From contig NZ_KV917368.1 in assembly GCF_002019605.1 (NCBI RefSeq), forward strand, positions 1,384,055 to 1,448,054: a DNA stretch of 64,000 nucleotides, given 5' to 3'. Positions within the stretch are counted from its first letter, which is position 1. The number at the start of each line of letters is the position of its first letter. Source of the stretch: Alkalihalobacterium alkalinitrilicum (lineage in GTDB: Bacteria > Bacillota > Bacilli > Bacillales > Bacillaceae_F). This document shows, one piece after another, positions 24,162-32,424 of this stretch. The translations under genes and the position numbers were made by a program. The notes beneath the pieces were generated by a model. The model was not told the DNA's origin, did not search any database, and was given only the letters and a program-made list of their open reading frames with translations.

Positions 24162-25797
24162 CCCACCTTTTCGTACCAGCCTGAGGATTAAGTGTATTAC
24201 TTGGTTCTTGATTTAATTGTTCAACTACATTTTCACCTAGACGTTCTTGATTCTGACTATGGAATTGCCCTGGCCTTTTGGTCATCGACCATAGCGGACT
24301 TCGAACGACTGTATCCTTCATTCCTTGAAAATCCCCTGGAACGATAGGGCTCATGTAAGGCACACCGAATGAGTTTAAAGAAAGCATATGATTCATAATT
24401 AAAATAAAACCGATCATCACTCCATATAAGCCAAAGATACCCGCAATAATAACCAAGGGGAATCTAAGCATCCGTAGTGCGATAGCTGCATTATAAGCAG
24501 GTGTAGCAAATGATCCTATTGTCGTTAAAGCGATCACGACAACAGTAATCGGGCTAACAAAACCAGCTTCGACTGCAGCTTGTCCTATAACTAATACCCC
24601 AACAATTGAAAGGGCGCCCCCTACTTGTTGTGGCAAACGGATGGTTGCTTCTCGCAATACTTCCATAGCAACTTCCATTATTAATACTTCGAGGATAGTG
24701 GGGAATGGTACTCCAGCTCTTCCACTAGCTACAGCAACGGCAAAGTCAGTCGGAATTAATTCAGGATTATATGCAATAATCGATACGTAAATGGCAGGAA
24801 AAAACAAAGCAAAAACTAATGCAATTAGCCGAACGATTCGAACTAAACTACCCATTAAAAACCGTTCAGAATAATCTTCCGTCGTTTGATAAAACTGGTT
24901 AAATACAGCAGGTGCAATTAGAGCAAAGGGAGATCCGTCAACGAGAAGGACAACCTTTCCTTCTAACATCGCAGCAACCGCTTTATCGGGGCGCTCAGAA
25001 TTTTGAATTTGTGGAAAAGGAGAAAGGTGATTGTCTTCGATAAATTGTTCAAGATACCCAGAATCCTGTATACCGTCGATATCAATGGCTGAAAGACGAT
25101 CTTTCACCTCTTCAACAAGGGCAGGTTCAGCAATTCCTTCAACATAACATAATGCTACCTTACTCTTTGTTATACGCCCTAGCCTCATTGTTGTGATTCG
25201 GAAGTCTGTAGTTTGTAGTCGATACCGTAAAAGAGCCAGGTTAGGTTGTAGTTGTTCAATAAATCCTTCCCGAGGTCCCCGGATCACTCGCTCTGTATCT
25301 GGATTTTCAATCGAACGTTTTTCAACATTTCGAGTCTCTAAGAGAAACGCTTCCTCCAGCCCGTCAATCAAAACGGTGGTATGTCCTTCCATAAGACTTT
25401 GTACTATTCTAGAAATATTACTTTCTAATTTTGATTCAGCAAAATACAAGGTATCATAAAATATAATATTTTTTAATTGCTCAAGAGTAATACTTTGATT
25501 ACCCAGGTTTTTAGGAGCATTCATAAATAGTTTTAAAATATCTTTATTAATAACCCCTATGTCATTTAAGTTTTCAAAATAAACAACTGCAGCTTTATAC
25601 TGACCAAATACATGAAATCGTCTAATGAAAAAATCATCGTTCATTCCAAGGACATGTTGGATCGTCTCTAACGATTGTTCTAAGTCTGTTGTTAGCTTTT
25701 TATTTGATAGTTTATCTAACATTTGATCTGGCACTTTAGCAGTTTTACCCTTTTGAATTTTATGCTTTTTAATCATAATTCTTCGTTTCCAGACCAA
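24154..25797 (-). CDS. Spore germination protein, GerAA family
   Basis: The A subunit of a GerA-type receptor, 547 residues. The hydrophilic N-terminal half contains FVIDGLEEAFLLETR-like and SIENPDTERVIRGPREGFIE (the family's PxxExVVRGPREGF signature) and VEGIAEPALVEEVKDRL; the C-terminal half holds five or so membrane helices, with RAGVPFPTILEVLIMEVAME and ALRMLRFPLVIIAGIFGLYG. The start is TTG at 25797, 9 bases after AAGGGGGT; an ATG seven codons in (MIKKHK) is possible. First gene of the ger operon. The germinant cannot be predicted. Confidence 0.92.
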   Translation of the reverse strand: MVWKRRIMIKKHKIQKGKTAKVPDQMLDKLSNKKLTTDLEQSLETIQHVLGMNDDFFIRRFHVFGQYKAAVVYFENLNDIGVINKDILKLFMNAPKNLGNQSITLEQLKNIIFYDTLYFAESKLESNISRIVQSLMEGHTTVLIDGLEEAFLLETRNVEKRSIENPDTERVIRGPREGFIEQLQPNLALLRYRLQTTDFRITTMRLGRITKSKVALCYVEGIAEPALVEEVKDRLSAIDIDGIQDSGYLEQFIEDNHLSPFPQIQNSERPDKAVAAMLEGKVVLLVDGSPFALIAPAVFNQFYQTTEDYSERFLMGSLVRIVRLIALVFALFFPAIYVSIIAYNPELIPTDFAVAVASGRAGVPFPTILEVLIMEVAMEVLREATIRLPQQVGGALSIVGVLVIGQAAVEAGFVSPITVVVIALTTIGSFATPAYNAAIALRMLRFPLVIIAGIFGLYGVMIGFILIMNHMLSLNSFGVPYMSPIVPGDFQGMKDTVVRSPLWSMTKRPGQFHSQNQERLGENVVEQLNQEPSNTLNPQAGTKRWDD

Positions 25798-25821
25798 ACA
25801 AAATGACCCCCTTAATTTATG

Positions 25822-25850
25822 CTAAATGCTTTATATTTTATATACATTCA
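25822..25850 (-). promoter_or_regulatory. Candidate forespore (sigma-G-like) promoter of the ger operon
   Basis: Minus strand TGAATG (25845-25850) and CATTTAG (25822-25828) are 16 bases apart, close to sigma-G elements (TGAATA and CATACTA), 24 bases before the TTG start of gerA. Germination receptor operons are usually sigma-G dependent. The match is imperfect. Confidence 0.4.
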
Positions 25851-26088
25851 TCAAACATTTCTAAATTAGTAAAGATAGAATAATTTGCCTATATGTCTAA
25901 ATTTATCATGTCACTAAAAAATAATAATATTCGCATTGTTATTGAACCCGTAGAAGGAAAGATAATCTAAAATAAATGGTAAGTAGTGAATGTATGGAGG
26001 CAAGGAAGAATTATTAGAATTGTAAAATATTTTATTAATAATTTCTAAAGTTGTTTCAAATTCACATTGGAGAGCGACTACAATAAAA

Positions 26089-26132
26089 ACTAGGCTACCC
26101 AGCACCAAAGAAACTTGGTGATGGGTAGCCTA
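26089..26132 (-). terminator. Very strong terminator
   Basis: CTAGGCTACCCA pairs with TGGGTAGCCTAG, then CACCAA with TTGGTG inside; the minus strand continues TTTTTATTG. It sits downstream of the ABC-transporter relics and presumably ended that operon. Confidence 0.75.
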
Positions 26133-26207
26133 GTTCTTTCATTTATATTGTTTCAGTTTAGCTAATAATTCTTTATAACCTTTAACTAACCTTTTACTGA
26201 AATTTAA

Positions 26208-26345
26208 CTAAATTTTTGCTCCTCTTAAAAATCGGTAAAAATTTCTCCCTGCAAAAAGTAAATTAATCATCGCTACAAATAATAATACAAGTAATGATGT
26301 ACACTGTAGTCGTTAAGGTTAAAGCGAAGGATAATACAAAGATTT
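26208..26345 (-). pseudogene. C-terminal relic of an ABC-type permease
   Basis: Minus-strand frames read FALTLTTTVYIIT and then VLVLLLFVAMINLLFAGRNF YRFLRGAKI with a stop at 26208: the last membrane helix and basic tail of a permease. It directly follows the ATPase relic and precedes the strong terminator. At least one frame change and loss of most of the gene make it non-functional. Confidence 0.5.
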
Positions 26346-26349
26346 CCAT

Positions 26350-26598
26350 ATATCCTGAAGAACATAGCCGATTCGCTACTTAATTTTGTTCTTTTCTGTC
26401 CTGAGAGGTAAACCCAAAACAGAAACTTTCCCTTCAAAATCTGCATGAATACTCGATAATATTTTCATTACTGTAGATTTACCCGCACCATTTGGACCGA
26501 TTAATCCTAAACATATTCCTTTTCCTATATGTAAAATTAATATTTTGTAACGCTATTCTTTCACCATACACTTTATGTACATTCGCAAATTCAATCAT
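26350..26598 (-). pseudogene. ABC transporter ATPase, N-terminal relic
   Basis: ATG at 26598 follows GGGAGGTAAGAA and encodes MIEFANVHKVYGERIALQNI; a frameshift at about 26530 leads to CLGLIGPNGAGKSTVMKI, the Walker A loop, and then KVSVLGLPLRTEKNKIK, a stop, and IGYVLQDI at the Q-loop. The remaining ~200 residues (signature and Walker B) are gone. With the permease tail it is the remnant of a small exporter operon. Confidence 0.75.
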
Positions 26599-26898
26599 TT
26601 CTTACCTCCCAATCTTCTTTACTATAATCTATTTTTTTCCGTGAAGTACCCACCACTTACCACCGACCAGGTAAATAGTTAGACGTTTCCACTCTACATT
26701 ATGACTATGTTTAGAGATAGAAATTTTTTCAACGTCCTACTAATTTCTCAATTAATAGTTATCTTTACTATTACCCCCTAAAAATCCTAATTCATTTCGA
26801 ATAGATAGGTAAAAGAAACCTCTTCAAAAAAGCACTTGCTGTTAAATTTAGTTTCATCACACATATAAAATACATAGTAGATGGGAGAAGAATGAATA
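26599..26898. other. Intergenic stretch without visible features
   Basis: About 300 A/T-rich bases between the ATPase relic and the 74-residue ORF. I see no gene, hairpin or recognisable promoter apart from the GATGGGAGAAG site just before 26892. Confidence 0.3.
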
Positions 26899-27123
26899 AT
26901 GCTCTTAAACATTACATACAGTCCAAGAAATCCACTTGTAACTAAACCAAAGCACATATATAAAGCGTGGGACAAACGTCAACGGCATCAAGAATTTTAT
27001 AACATTAAGAACTCTTTGTCAGAAGAAAATCAGACTTCCTACATAGCTAATATTGATCTTTATGGTTATGGGTATAAAACAATTGAGGAACAAAAAAGTA
27101 ATACGTTGGATGTTAGGATATAA
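26899..27123 (+). CDS. Hypothetical protein, 74 residues
   Basis: A polar, tyrosine- and asparagine-rich 74-residue frame (MLLNITYSPRNPLVTKPKH at the start, NIDLYGYGYKTIEEQ later) without membrane segments. A GGGAGAAG stretch lies 10 bases upstream, and repeat copy E follows, as seen behind other genes here. No known family recognised. A shorter frame beginning at 26892 uses the ribosome site better but ends after 17 codons, so this call is uncertain. Confidence 0.4.
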   Translation: MLLNITYSPRNPLVTKPKHIYKAWDKRQRHQEFYNIKNSLSEENQTSYIANIDLYGYGYKTIEEQKSNTLDVRI

Positions 27124-27194
27124 AGTTAATACAGTAACAACGGGGATTTTATAAACGGAGTTTCTTGTCAGTTGTAATAATAATGGTGTGACTT

Positions 27195-27386
27195 TAAAGT
27201 GAAACTTCAGTAAATGGGCTTTTCCTTCACCCCAAATGAATGGTAGTTGAGACCTAAACGATGTGGACCACAAAGACGTGCAATATCTTTGTTCTTTTGC
27301 TTGTTACTGGCGCTAGCTTCTCACTTCGTCTTTCTTGTTTCCTTAAGACTTAAAGTGGAAGTCTTGGCGCCAGTTAAACAGGTTAA
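27195..27386 (+). repeat. Four-hairpin repeat, copy E (divergent, full length)
   Basis: Begins TAAAGTGAAACTTCAG and ends GCGCCAGTTAAACAGGTTAA. Stems 1-3 are divergent, but stem 4 is closed by a perfect ACTGGCGC (27306-27313) with GCGCCAGT (27367-27374) and continues CTTC-T-CACTT with AAGTG-GAAG. Compared with copy D two adjacent pairs are changed on both sides. Confidence 0.65.
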
Positions 27387-27421
27387 AAAAGGCTAGATAT
27401 TCGTCTCCTAACCCTTCATTT

Positions 27422-27538
27422 TCAACTTTTTACCAATTCTATTACCTGCTCCTGAAACTCTTCTTCACTCATTTTTCCTTCTAGCCTCGCTCTAACTATT
27501 TGTTCATGTTCTTCCTTAATATCAAACCCTAAGATTAC
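27422..27538 (-). pseudogene. Short antitoxin-like coding tail
   Basis: Minus-strand frame reading GFDIKEEHEQIVRARLEGKM and EEEFQEQVIELV before a stop at 27422. The RxxGxMSxEEF pattern is like the small VbhA-type antitoxin domains, but there is no start codon: the frame opens after a stop and overlaps the last bases of the HAD gene. It may be a worn gene tail. Confidence 0.3.
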
Positions 27539-28257
27539 TTAGTAAACAATCCCGTTCGACTTGCTAATCTATGATACAACTCGTCTAATGTTCCACGTTC
27601 ATCAATCGCATAGCTCTGAGTCCCACGGTCGATAACAAAGCCGTCAACCAAAAACGTTTTCATCCCAATCGTACTTACGACCATATCTTCTTGCACATCA
27701 TTTCCTACCATAATACACTCTTCTGGTGTTACTTTCAGACGCTGACAAATATCGTTATAATAATGCGTGTGAGGTTTTGTAAATGTACTTTCTTCATAGA
27801 CCGTCACCATATCAAACGGCATATCGGCCACTCCCGCCCAATTTAAGCGATGGTTAATTGCGACTTTCGGAAACACAGGGTTCGTTGCTATTGCAACTCG
27901 ATATCCTTGTGAGAAGGCTTCATCGACAACTTTTTTGGCAGTTGAGGTTGGTTGGGTGAAATGTGAAAATGTCGGGAAAATGTTCTCATAAAAATGATCT
28001 AACGTCGGCCAAATGTCGTTTTTATTCAGTTTTGTCATGGTTAAAAATGTTTCTTCAAATACTTGTTCATTCGTTTTCTTTGGATCTAAATTTTTAATCA
28101 TCGCTTCAGTTCCAGCCCAAAGCGATTTCACAAAATGATTAGGTTCCATGATATGAGCTACTCTAGGAGCTAATTCTTTAATGTAATTTTGGATAAACGA
28201 CTCGGTATCCATAGGAAGTAATGTTCCATCTAAATCAAATAAAATGACCTTTGCCAC
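27535..28257 (-). CDS. HAD-family hydrolase
   Basis: A 240-residue haloacid-dehalogenase-type phosphatase. Motif I is FDLDGTLLP (nucleophile Asp at residue 8), motif II is IATNPVFP near 133, motif III Lys is in FTKPHTHYY, and motif IV is VGNDVQEDM. The cap region is helical, as in C1 subfamily phosphatases. Similar Bacillus proteins are annotated as putative phosphoserine-phosphatase-like HAD proteins; the substrate is unknown. The start has AGGCGATAAT upstream. It is a single-gene unit with a hairpin 70 bases before it. Confidence 0.85.
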   Translation of the reverse strand: MAKVILFDLDGTLLPMDTESFIQNYIKELAPRVAHIMEPNHFVKSLWAGTEAMIKNLDPKKTNEQVFEETFLTMTKLNKNDIWPTLDHFYENIFPTFSHFTQPTSTAKKVVDEAFSQGYRVAIATNPVFPKVAINHRLNWAGVADMPFDMVTVYEESTFTKPHTHYYNDICQRLKVTPEECIMVGNDVQEDMVVSTIGMKTFLVDGFVIDRGTQSYAIDERGTLDELYHRLASRTGLFTK

Positions 28258-28330
28258 GATTATCGCCTCTCATATCTTCTTTTATTTATATAAATTCTTA
28301 TCCAAATTATAACATATTGAACAGTGTATT

Positions 28331-28357
28331 GACGTAATACAAAAGCAGCATTACGTC
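28331..28357. terminator. Hairpin between two minus-strand genes
   Basis: GACGTAAT pairs perfectly with ATTACGTC around an 11-base loop; the plus strand then has ATTTATTT. On the minus strand it lies downstream of the thioesterase gene and could end it. Confidence 0.5.
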
Positions 28358-28373
28358 ATTTATTTCTTATACT

Positions 28374-28432
28374 ATAAAGTGAAACTTCTATCAGTGAGGA
28401 TTTCCCTCTCCCCCCACTGATGTTTAGTTAAA
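28374..28432 (+). repeat. Four-hairpin repeat, copy F (stem 1 only)
   Basis: TATAAAGTGAAACTTCTATC and the stem ATCAGTG/CACTGAT with TTTAGTT after it are clear; homology then stops at about 28432. It is a solo copy of the first hairpin with the complete 5' leader. Confidence 0.65.
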
Positions 28433-28456
28433 TCATATAGCCCAATTCATTTCCTT

Positions 28457-28969
28457 CTATTCCCACGGTTTATTGGTCGTGATAAAAGCAGCAAGATCCT
28501 TACTTTGTTTTCTTCTTTCAACGCGGATTTTTGCGCGCTCAGGACCTGTTTTGTGCAGTTGTTTTTCTTCTTCTGTTTCAGGAATGATTCCTGGGACGGC
28601 AATAGGTCTACCATCTTCACCTAAGCTGACAAACGTAAGAAATGCCGTTGCTGCCATTCTTCTTTGACCTGAATTAAAGTCTTCGGCGATAATTTTCACG
28701 AAAATTTCCATGGATGATTTTCCTGTCCACGTTACAAATGACTCTAGAGAGACGGCATCACTTTGATATATGGGATTTAGGAAATCGACTGAATCAGTAG
28801 AAGCGGTAACGACCTCTGTACGACTATGTAATCTTGCACTTATAGATGCGACTTCATCCACATTTCGCATTAAAATACCACCAAATAACGTATTGTGATT
28901 ATTCGTTTCATTGGGTAACACTAAGTGTGTCTTAATTACTCGCGACTCTTTGACGAATTTAGGCGTCAT
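28457..28969 (-). CDS. Acyl-CoA thioesterase (hotdog fold, YkhA-like)
   Basis: A 170-residue hotdog-fold thioesterase acting on acyl-CoA in the cytoplasm. The motif NETNNHNTLFGGILMRNVDE contains the conserved Asn-His and the catalytic Asp region; TASTDSVDFLNPIYQSDAV and GKSSMEIFVKIIAED follow in family order. The C-terminal RAKIRVERRKQSKD is a basic tail as in Bacillus YkhA. Start at 28969 follows AAAAGGGGGTTCAGCT; the longer frame to 29029 places that ribosome site within the coding part. Confidence 0.88.
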   Translation of the reverse strand: MTPKFVKESRVIKTHLVLPNETNNHNTLFGGILMRNVDEVASISARLHSRTEVVTASTDSVDFLNPIYQSDAVSLESFVTWTGKSSMEIFVKIIAEDFNSGQRRMAATAFLTFVSLGEDGRPIAVPGIIPETEEEKQLHKTGPERAKIRVERRKQSKDLAAFITTNKPWE

Positions 28970-29040
28970 AGCTGAACCCCCTTTTTTACCTATTATTCCG
29001 CAGAATGGAGACAACATCAAATATTCCACACTTACTCAAA

Positions 29041-29175
29041 ATTGAAAGTACAAAAGATTTAGAATCCGCTACACCTGAAAAGCCTATGGGTAAAAACATT
29101 GCGGATGATCTCTTTTAGGCGACCGCCATTTATGCTAAAGCTATTTATTACTTAGCTAACATGAAAAATGAGTAA
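29041..29175 (+). pseudogene. Unidentified gene tail with an internal stop
   Basis: In one frame the plus strand gives IESTKDLESATPEKPMGKNI, ADDLF, a TAG, and then ATAIYAKAIYYLANMKNE and a stop. The run of sensible residues on both sides of the stop suggests a former gene end. I do not recognise the family. Confidence 0.3.
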
Positions 29176-29360
29176 AGTTTGTATAAAAATGAATAGTAAA
29201 ATTAGACGGGGCGGACCATCAAGAAATGGACGTCTCGTATATTTGTCTCTCGAAAAAACTCTTAAAGTATAAAAATTTTAAAATAAATTCATACTAAGGC
29301 ACATAATACGAATTGAATCAGTTCTTAATGCAATCAATAACGAAACGGTTAGGTGGGTTA

Positions 29361-30239
29361 ATGAAAAATCGAGTGTATTTTCTTGGGTTAAACTTTCTTT
29401 CTATACTCTTGCTTTTTTTTACGTACCGAAAAATGAATCAAGCAAACAAGCGTTACTTTTTTCCATTATACTTAGCATTCACAGGTATAAATTATTTCTT
29501 TGAATTTATTGTACTTGTCTTAACAAAAGCATATGAATATGATCCAAAAATATTAAAAAAACAATATTTTGATAACGTTTTTGGAGCTACGGTATCCCAA
29601 CTTTTTGTAGTTCCAACCACAAGTCTACTTATGAATTTGTTAAACTTGAATGCCAAGTGGCCAACCTTACTATCCATATTAATGACTGGTCTTGATAAAT
29701 TTTTTGTTAAGCAAAAAGTATATAAACATTTTTGGTGGAAAACACCTTTTACAACCGTTGGTATTCAATTGTTTTATGTCCTTGCCAAATTTTGGACAAT
29801 TCAAATTATAGAAAGAAAAAATAAATGGTTTGAATTAATGACAGTTTACTTTGCTGTTTTTGTAAGTTATGCTACCATGAACTTTTTTCATGTCGCGCTT
29901 TTTAAAACTTGTTTTTTTCATATCAACCTCTATCGAAATCCGTACCGCAGCCACGTTGCAACTTCTAGTGTGTACAGCGGAATTTCTGCGTTGATTTTCA
30001 TGCCTGTCATTCTATATAAAAAGTGGTACGTGACACTTCTTTCAATGTCTTTATTTATTAGCTTAGAAACATTATTTATTAGAAGCAGAATTATTACAAT
30101 TTCTTCACCACCTGTTTTTTATAGTATTTCTTTTCTCACCAAGTTATTTAGTATTTTGATTGGTAACTATGTATTGCGTTTACTAAAGGGAAACACTAGC
30201 TCATCTACTTCAACTGGATCAGAGTCAAGAAGTTTTTAA
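29361..30239 (+). CDS. Hypothetical polytopic membrane protein
   Basis: A 292-residue protein with about seven or eight hydrophobic segments and aromatic-rich loops (KRYFFPLYLAFTGINYFFEF, KHFWWKTPFTTVGIQLFYVL). It shares the general look of CBO0543-type proteins (a W/Y-rich pattern with charged KW motifs) but I cannot confirm a family. The C-terminus is a Ser/Thr-rich tail (GNTSSSTSTGSESRSF). Start at 29361 follows TTAGGTGGG, whereas the 29313 ATG has no site. A terminator follows at 30277. Confidence 0.65.
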   Translation: MKNRVYFLGLNFLSILLLFFTYRKMNQANKRYFFPLYLAFTGINYFFEFIVLVLTKAYEYDPKILKKQYFDNVFGATVSQLFVVPTTSLLMNLLNLNAKWPTLLSILMTGLDKFFVKQKVYKHFWWKTPFTTVGIQLFYVLAKFWTIQIIERKNKWFELMTVYFAVFVSYATMNFFHVALFKTCFFHINLYRNPYRSHVATSSVYSGISALIFMPVILYKKWYVTLLSMSLFISLETLFIRSRIITISSPPVFYSISFLTKLFSILIGNYVLRLLKGNTSSSTSTGSESRSF

Positions 30240-30276
30240 TGTAATTATAAGGTTAACAATGGTAAAATTACTATGA

Positions 30277-30312
30277 AAGGTCCTACAGTTAATCCGTGGG
30301 ACCTTCTTTTAA
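30277..30312 (+). terminator. Terminator after the 29361 gene
   Basis: AAGGTCC pairs with GGGACCTT over a 13-base loop, followed by CTTTTAAAT. Confidence 0.6.
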
Positions 30313-30340
30313 ATAAGTTTCATTAATAGGAGAGACAAAC

Positions 30341-31369
30341 ATGACGTATATCGATTTACGAAGTGATACAGTTACCAAGCCAACAGAAGAAATGAGACAA
30401 GCGATGCTAACTGCCGAAGTTGGCGATGATGTATATGGTGAGGATCCGACGATTAACCGTCTAGAGGCACTAGCTGCAAAGATGCTTGGCAAAGAGGATG
30501 CCTTATTTGTAACAAGTGGAACTCAAGGAAATCAAGTCGCAATTTTAACACATTGTCGACCTGGAGATGAATTAATATTAGAAGCAGAAGCGCATATTTT
30601 TTTATACGAAGGCGGTGCGGCTTCGGCTTTAGCGGGTGTTCAAACCCGAACTATTTCAGGGATTAAAGGAGAAATGGATCCATTAGCTATAAAAAAAGCC
30701 ATTCGTGGTGAAGATATTCATTACCCGTATTCTGGGTTAATTTGCTTAGAAAATACCCATAACAAAGCTGGAGGAAAAGTCGTTCCTCTCCAAACAATGA
30801 AGGAAATCCATGAGATTGCCAGAGAAAAAGACGTACCTATTCACTTGGATGGGGCTAGATTATTTAATGCGGCTGTCGCGACTGGAGTACCTGTCGCTGA
30901 TTTCACTCAATATGTGGATACCGTTCAAGTTTGCCTATCAAAAGGATTATCGGCACCCGTCGGATCGATTTTAGCTGGCAATACTGCTTTTATTAAGGAA
31001 GCACGTAAATGGAGAAAGCGTCTCGGTGGTGGTTTACGACAAGCTGGTGTACTTGCGGCTCCAGGTATTATCGCATTAGAGAAAATGATCAACCGCTTAA
31101 AAGAAGACCATAAAAACGCACAACTCTTAGCTGAATTATTAGCAAATGTTCCACGTTTACATGTTGACGTAGAAGGCGTTGAAACGAATATCCTCCTTTG
31201 CAATATTAAGGAAACAGGTTTATCCAACGAGGAATTTCTTACAAAACTAAAAGACGCTAGTATTTTAGCTGGTCCTTTCGATGATGGAATTATTCGATTT
31301 GTTACTCATCGGGAAGTAACGAGTGAAATGGTAGAAGCGGCCGTTCAAAAAATAAAACAAATCGTGTAA
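30341..31369 (+). CDS. ltaE: Low-specificity L-threonine aldolase
   Basis: A 342-residue PLP enzyme splitting L-threonine and L-allo-threonine into glycine and acetaldehyde. The N-terminus has DLRSDTVTKPTEEMR and GDDVYGEDPT; PLP-site residues are in HLDGARLFNAAV (Asp, Arg), and the Schiff-base Lys is in CLSKGLSAPVGS near residue 197. The sequence is complete and of normal length. TAATAGGAGAGA precedes the ATG. It is a single-gene unit between two terminators. Side activity on serine or phenylserine is typical of the family. Confidence 0.93.
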   Translation: MTYIDLRSDTVTKPTEEMRQAMLTAEVGDDVYGEDPTINRLEALAAKMLGKEDALFVTSGTQGNQVAILTHCRPGDELILEAEAHIFLYEGGAASALAGVQTRTISGIKGEMDPLAIKKAIRGEDIHYPYSGLICLENTHNKAGGKVVPLQTMKEIHEIAREKDVPIHLDGARLFNAAVATGVPVADFTQYVDTVQVCLSKGLSAPVGSILAGNTAFIKEARKWRKRLGGGLRQAGVLAAPGIIALEKMINRLKEDHKNAQLLAELLANVPRLHVDVEGVETNILLCNIKETGLSNEEFLTKLKDASILAGPFDDGIIRFVTHREVTSEMVEAAVQKIKQIV

Positions 31370-31387
31370 TACGTAAAAGTTCAAAAC

Positions 31388-31426
31388 TGACCTCATCGCC
31401 GAAATAAAGGTGATGAGGTCAATTTT
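31388..31426. terminator. Bidirectional terminator between ltaE and the dehydrogenase gene
   Basis: TGACCTCATC pairs with GATGAGGTCA; the plus strand continues ATTTTCGTTTTTT. Confidence 0.75.
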
Positions 31427-31461
31427 CGTTTTTTATGTGTAGGTCCTACTACCGGAACCTC

Positions 31462-32394
31462 TTAAAATCCTTTATGAATATCTACTTGATTTCGTAATGG
31501 TGTATTTCCTTCAATATTCATTAAAGTCTCAATAAAACAATCGACACCTTCTTCAGGAGTTGTTACTGCTGATATGTGCGGTGTAATGAAAACATCAGGA
31601 TGTTCCCATAATCGGTTATTTTCTGGGAGTGGCTCTTCCTCAAAGACATCAAGTACAGCAAACCTAACATGATGATTATTAAGTGCATCAATTAAAGCTT
31701 GTTCATCCAATGAAGCTCCTCTTCCTACATTAATAAACCCGACCTTCGCTACTTTTTCAAAAAGATAACGATTAAATAGCTTTTCTGTTTTTTCGGTTAA
31801 CGGTAGTGTATTAATGATATAGTCGATTTCACTTAATCGAAAGAAATGACCTTCTATAGGAAATACCTCTTTAAAATATTGTTTTTGCTGACCACTTAAT
31901 GAAACACCATAAACGGTTACTCCTAGAGTAGAAAGAATTTGAGCTGTTTTTTGTCCTATTTCTCCTGTCCCATAAATCAAGACTTTTTGTTCATTTATAA
32001 GTCGTGGTGTTATCGGATTCCACCTTTTCTCTACATTTAGCTGTTTGAATTCGTCATGACACTGTAAATCTTTTAAAATATAACTCAAACAATATTCGCC
32101 AATTCGTTGACCAAATGAACAAATCGTCCTTGTTAATAACACGTTTTCATCCCATTTTTTCTTATATAAAAAGCGATCAACTCCTGCTCCAAGGGAGTGT
32201 ACCCATTTAACTTGACTATAATCATAATTGTTTTTTGTATTGAATGTCACAACTGCATCAGCCCATTTAAAATCATCGTTCGTCACTTTTTCTTCAGGTA
32301 AAAAGCGAAAATGCTTATTTAGTTGTTTTTTCGTTATGATGGATTCGATTTCGTGATACATCGGACTTACAACGGCTATATTTTTAATGTTCAT
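31462..32394 (-). CDS. D-isomer-specific 2-hydroxyacid dehydrogenase
   Basis: A 310-residue NAD(P)-dependent dehydrogenase reducing 2-oxoacids such as glyoxylate or hydroxypyruvate. The nucleotide fold is YGTGEIGQKTAQILSTLG (about residue 139); the catalytic set is Arg in INVGRGASLDEQAL, Glu in DVFEEEPLPENN, and His in FITPHISAV. The divergent N-terminal catalytic half (HSLGAGVDRFLYKKKWDENV) and length resemble GhrA-type enzymes. The start is preceded by CAGAGGTGGAATAT. The gene precedes the MoxR operon end by 30 bases on the same strand and may be its last cistron. Confidence 0.88.
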   Translation of the reverse strand: MNIKNIAVVSPMYHEIESIITKKQLNKHFRFLPEEKVTNDDFKWADAVVTFNTKNNYDYSQVKWVHSLGAGVDRFLYKKKWDENVLLTRTICSFGQRIGEYCLSYILKDLQCHDEFKQLNVEKRWNPITPRLINEQKVLIYGTGEIGQKTAQILSTLGVTVYGVSLSGQQKQYFKEVFPIEGHFFRLSEIDYIINTLPLTEKTEKLFNRYLFEKVAKVGFINVGRGASLDEQALIDALNNHHVRFAVLDVFEEEPLPENNRLWEHPDVFITPHISAVTTPEEGVDCFIETLMNIEGNTPLRNQVDIHKGF

Positions 32395-32424
32395 ATTCCA
32401 CCTCTGTTACCTAATCTATACATT

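Noticed and set aside
27019-27273. 84-codon minus-strand ORF over repeat copy E
   Set aside because: Covers the antisense of the 74-residue ORF and of the repeat; no support.
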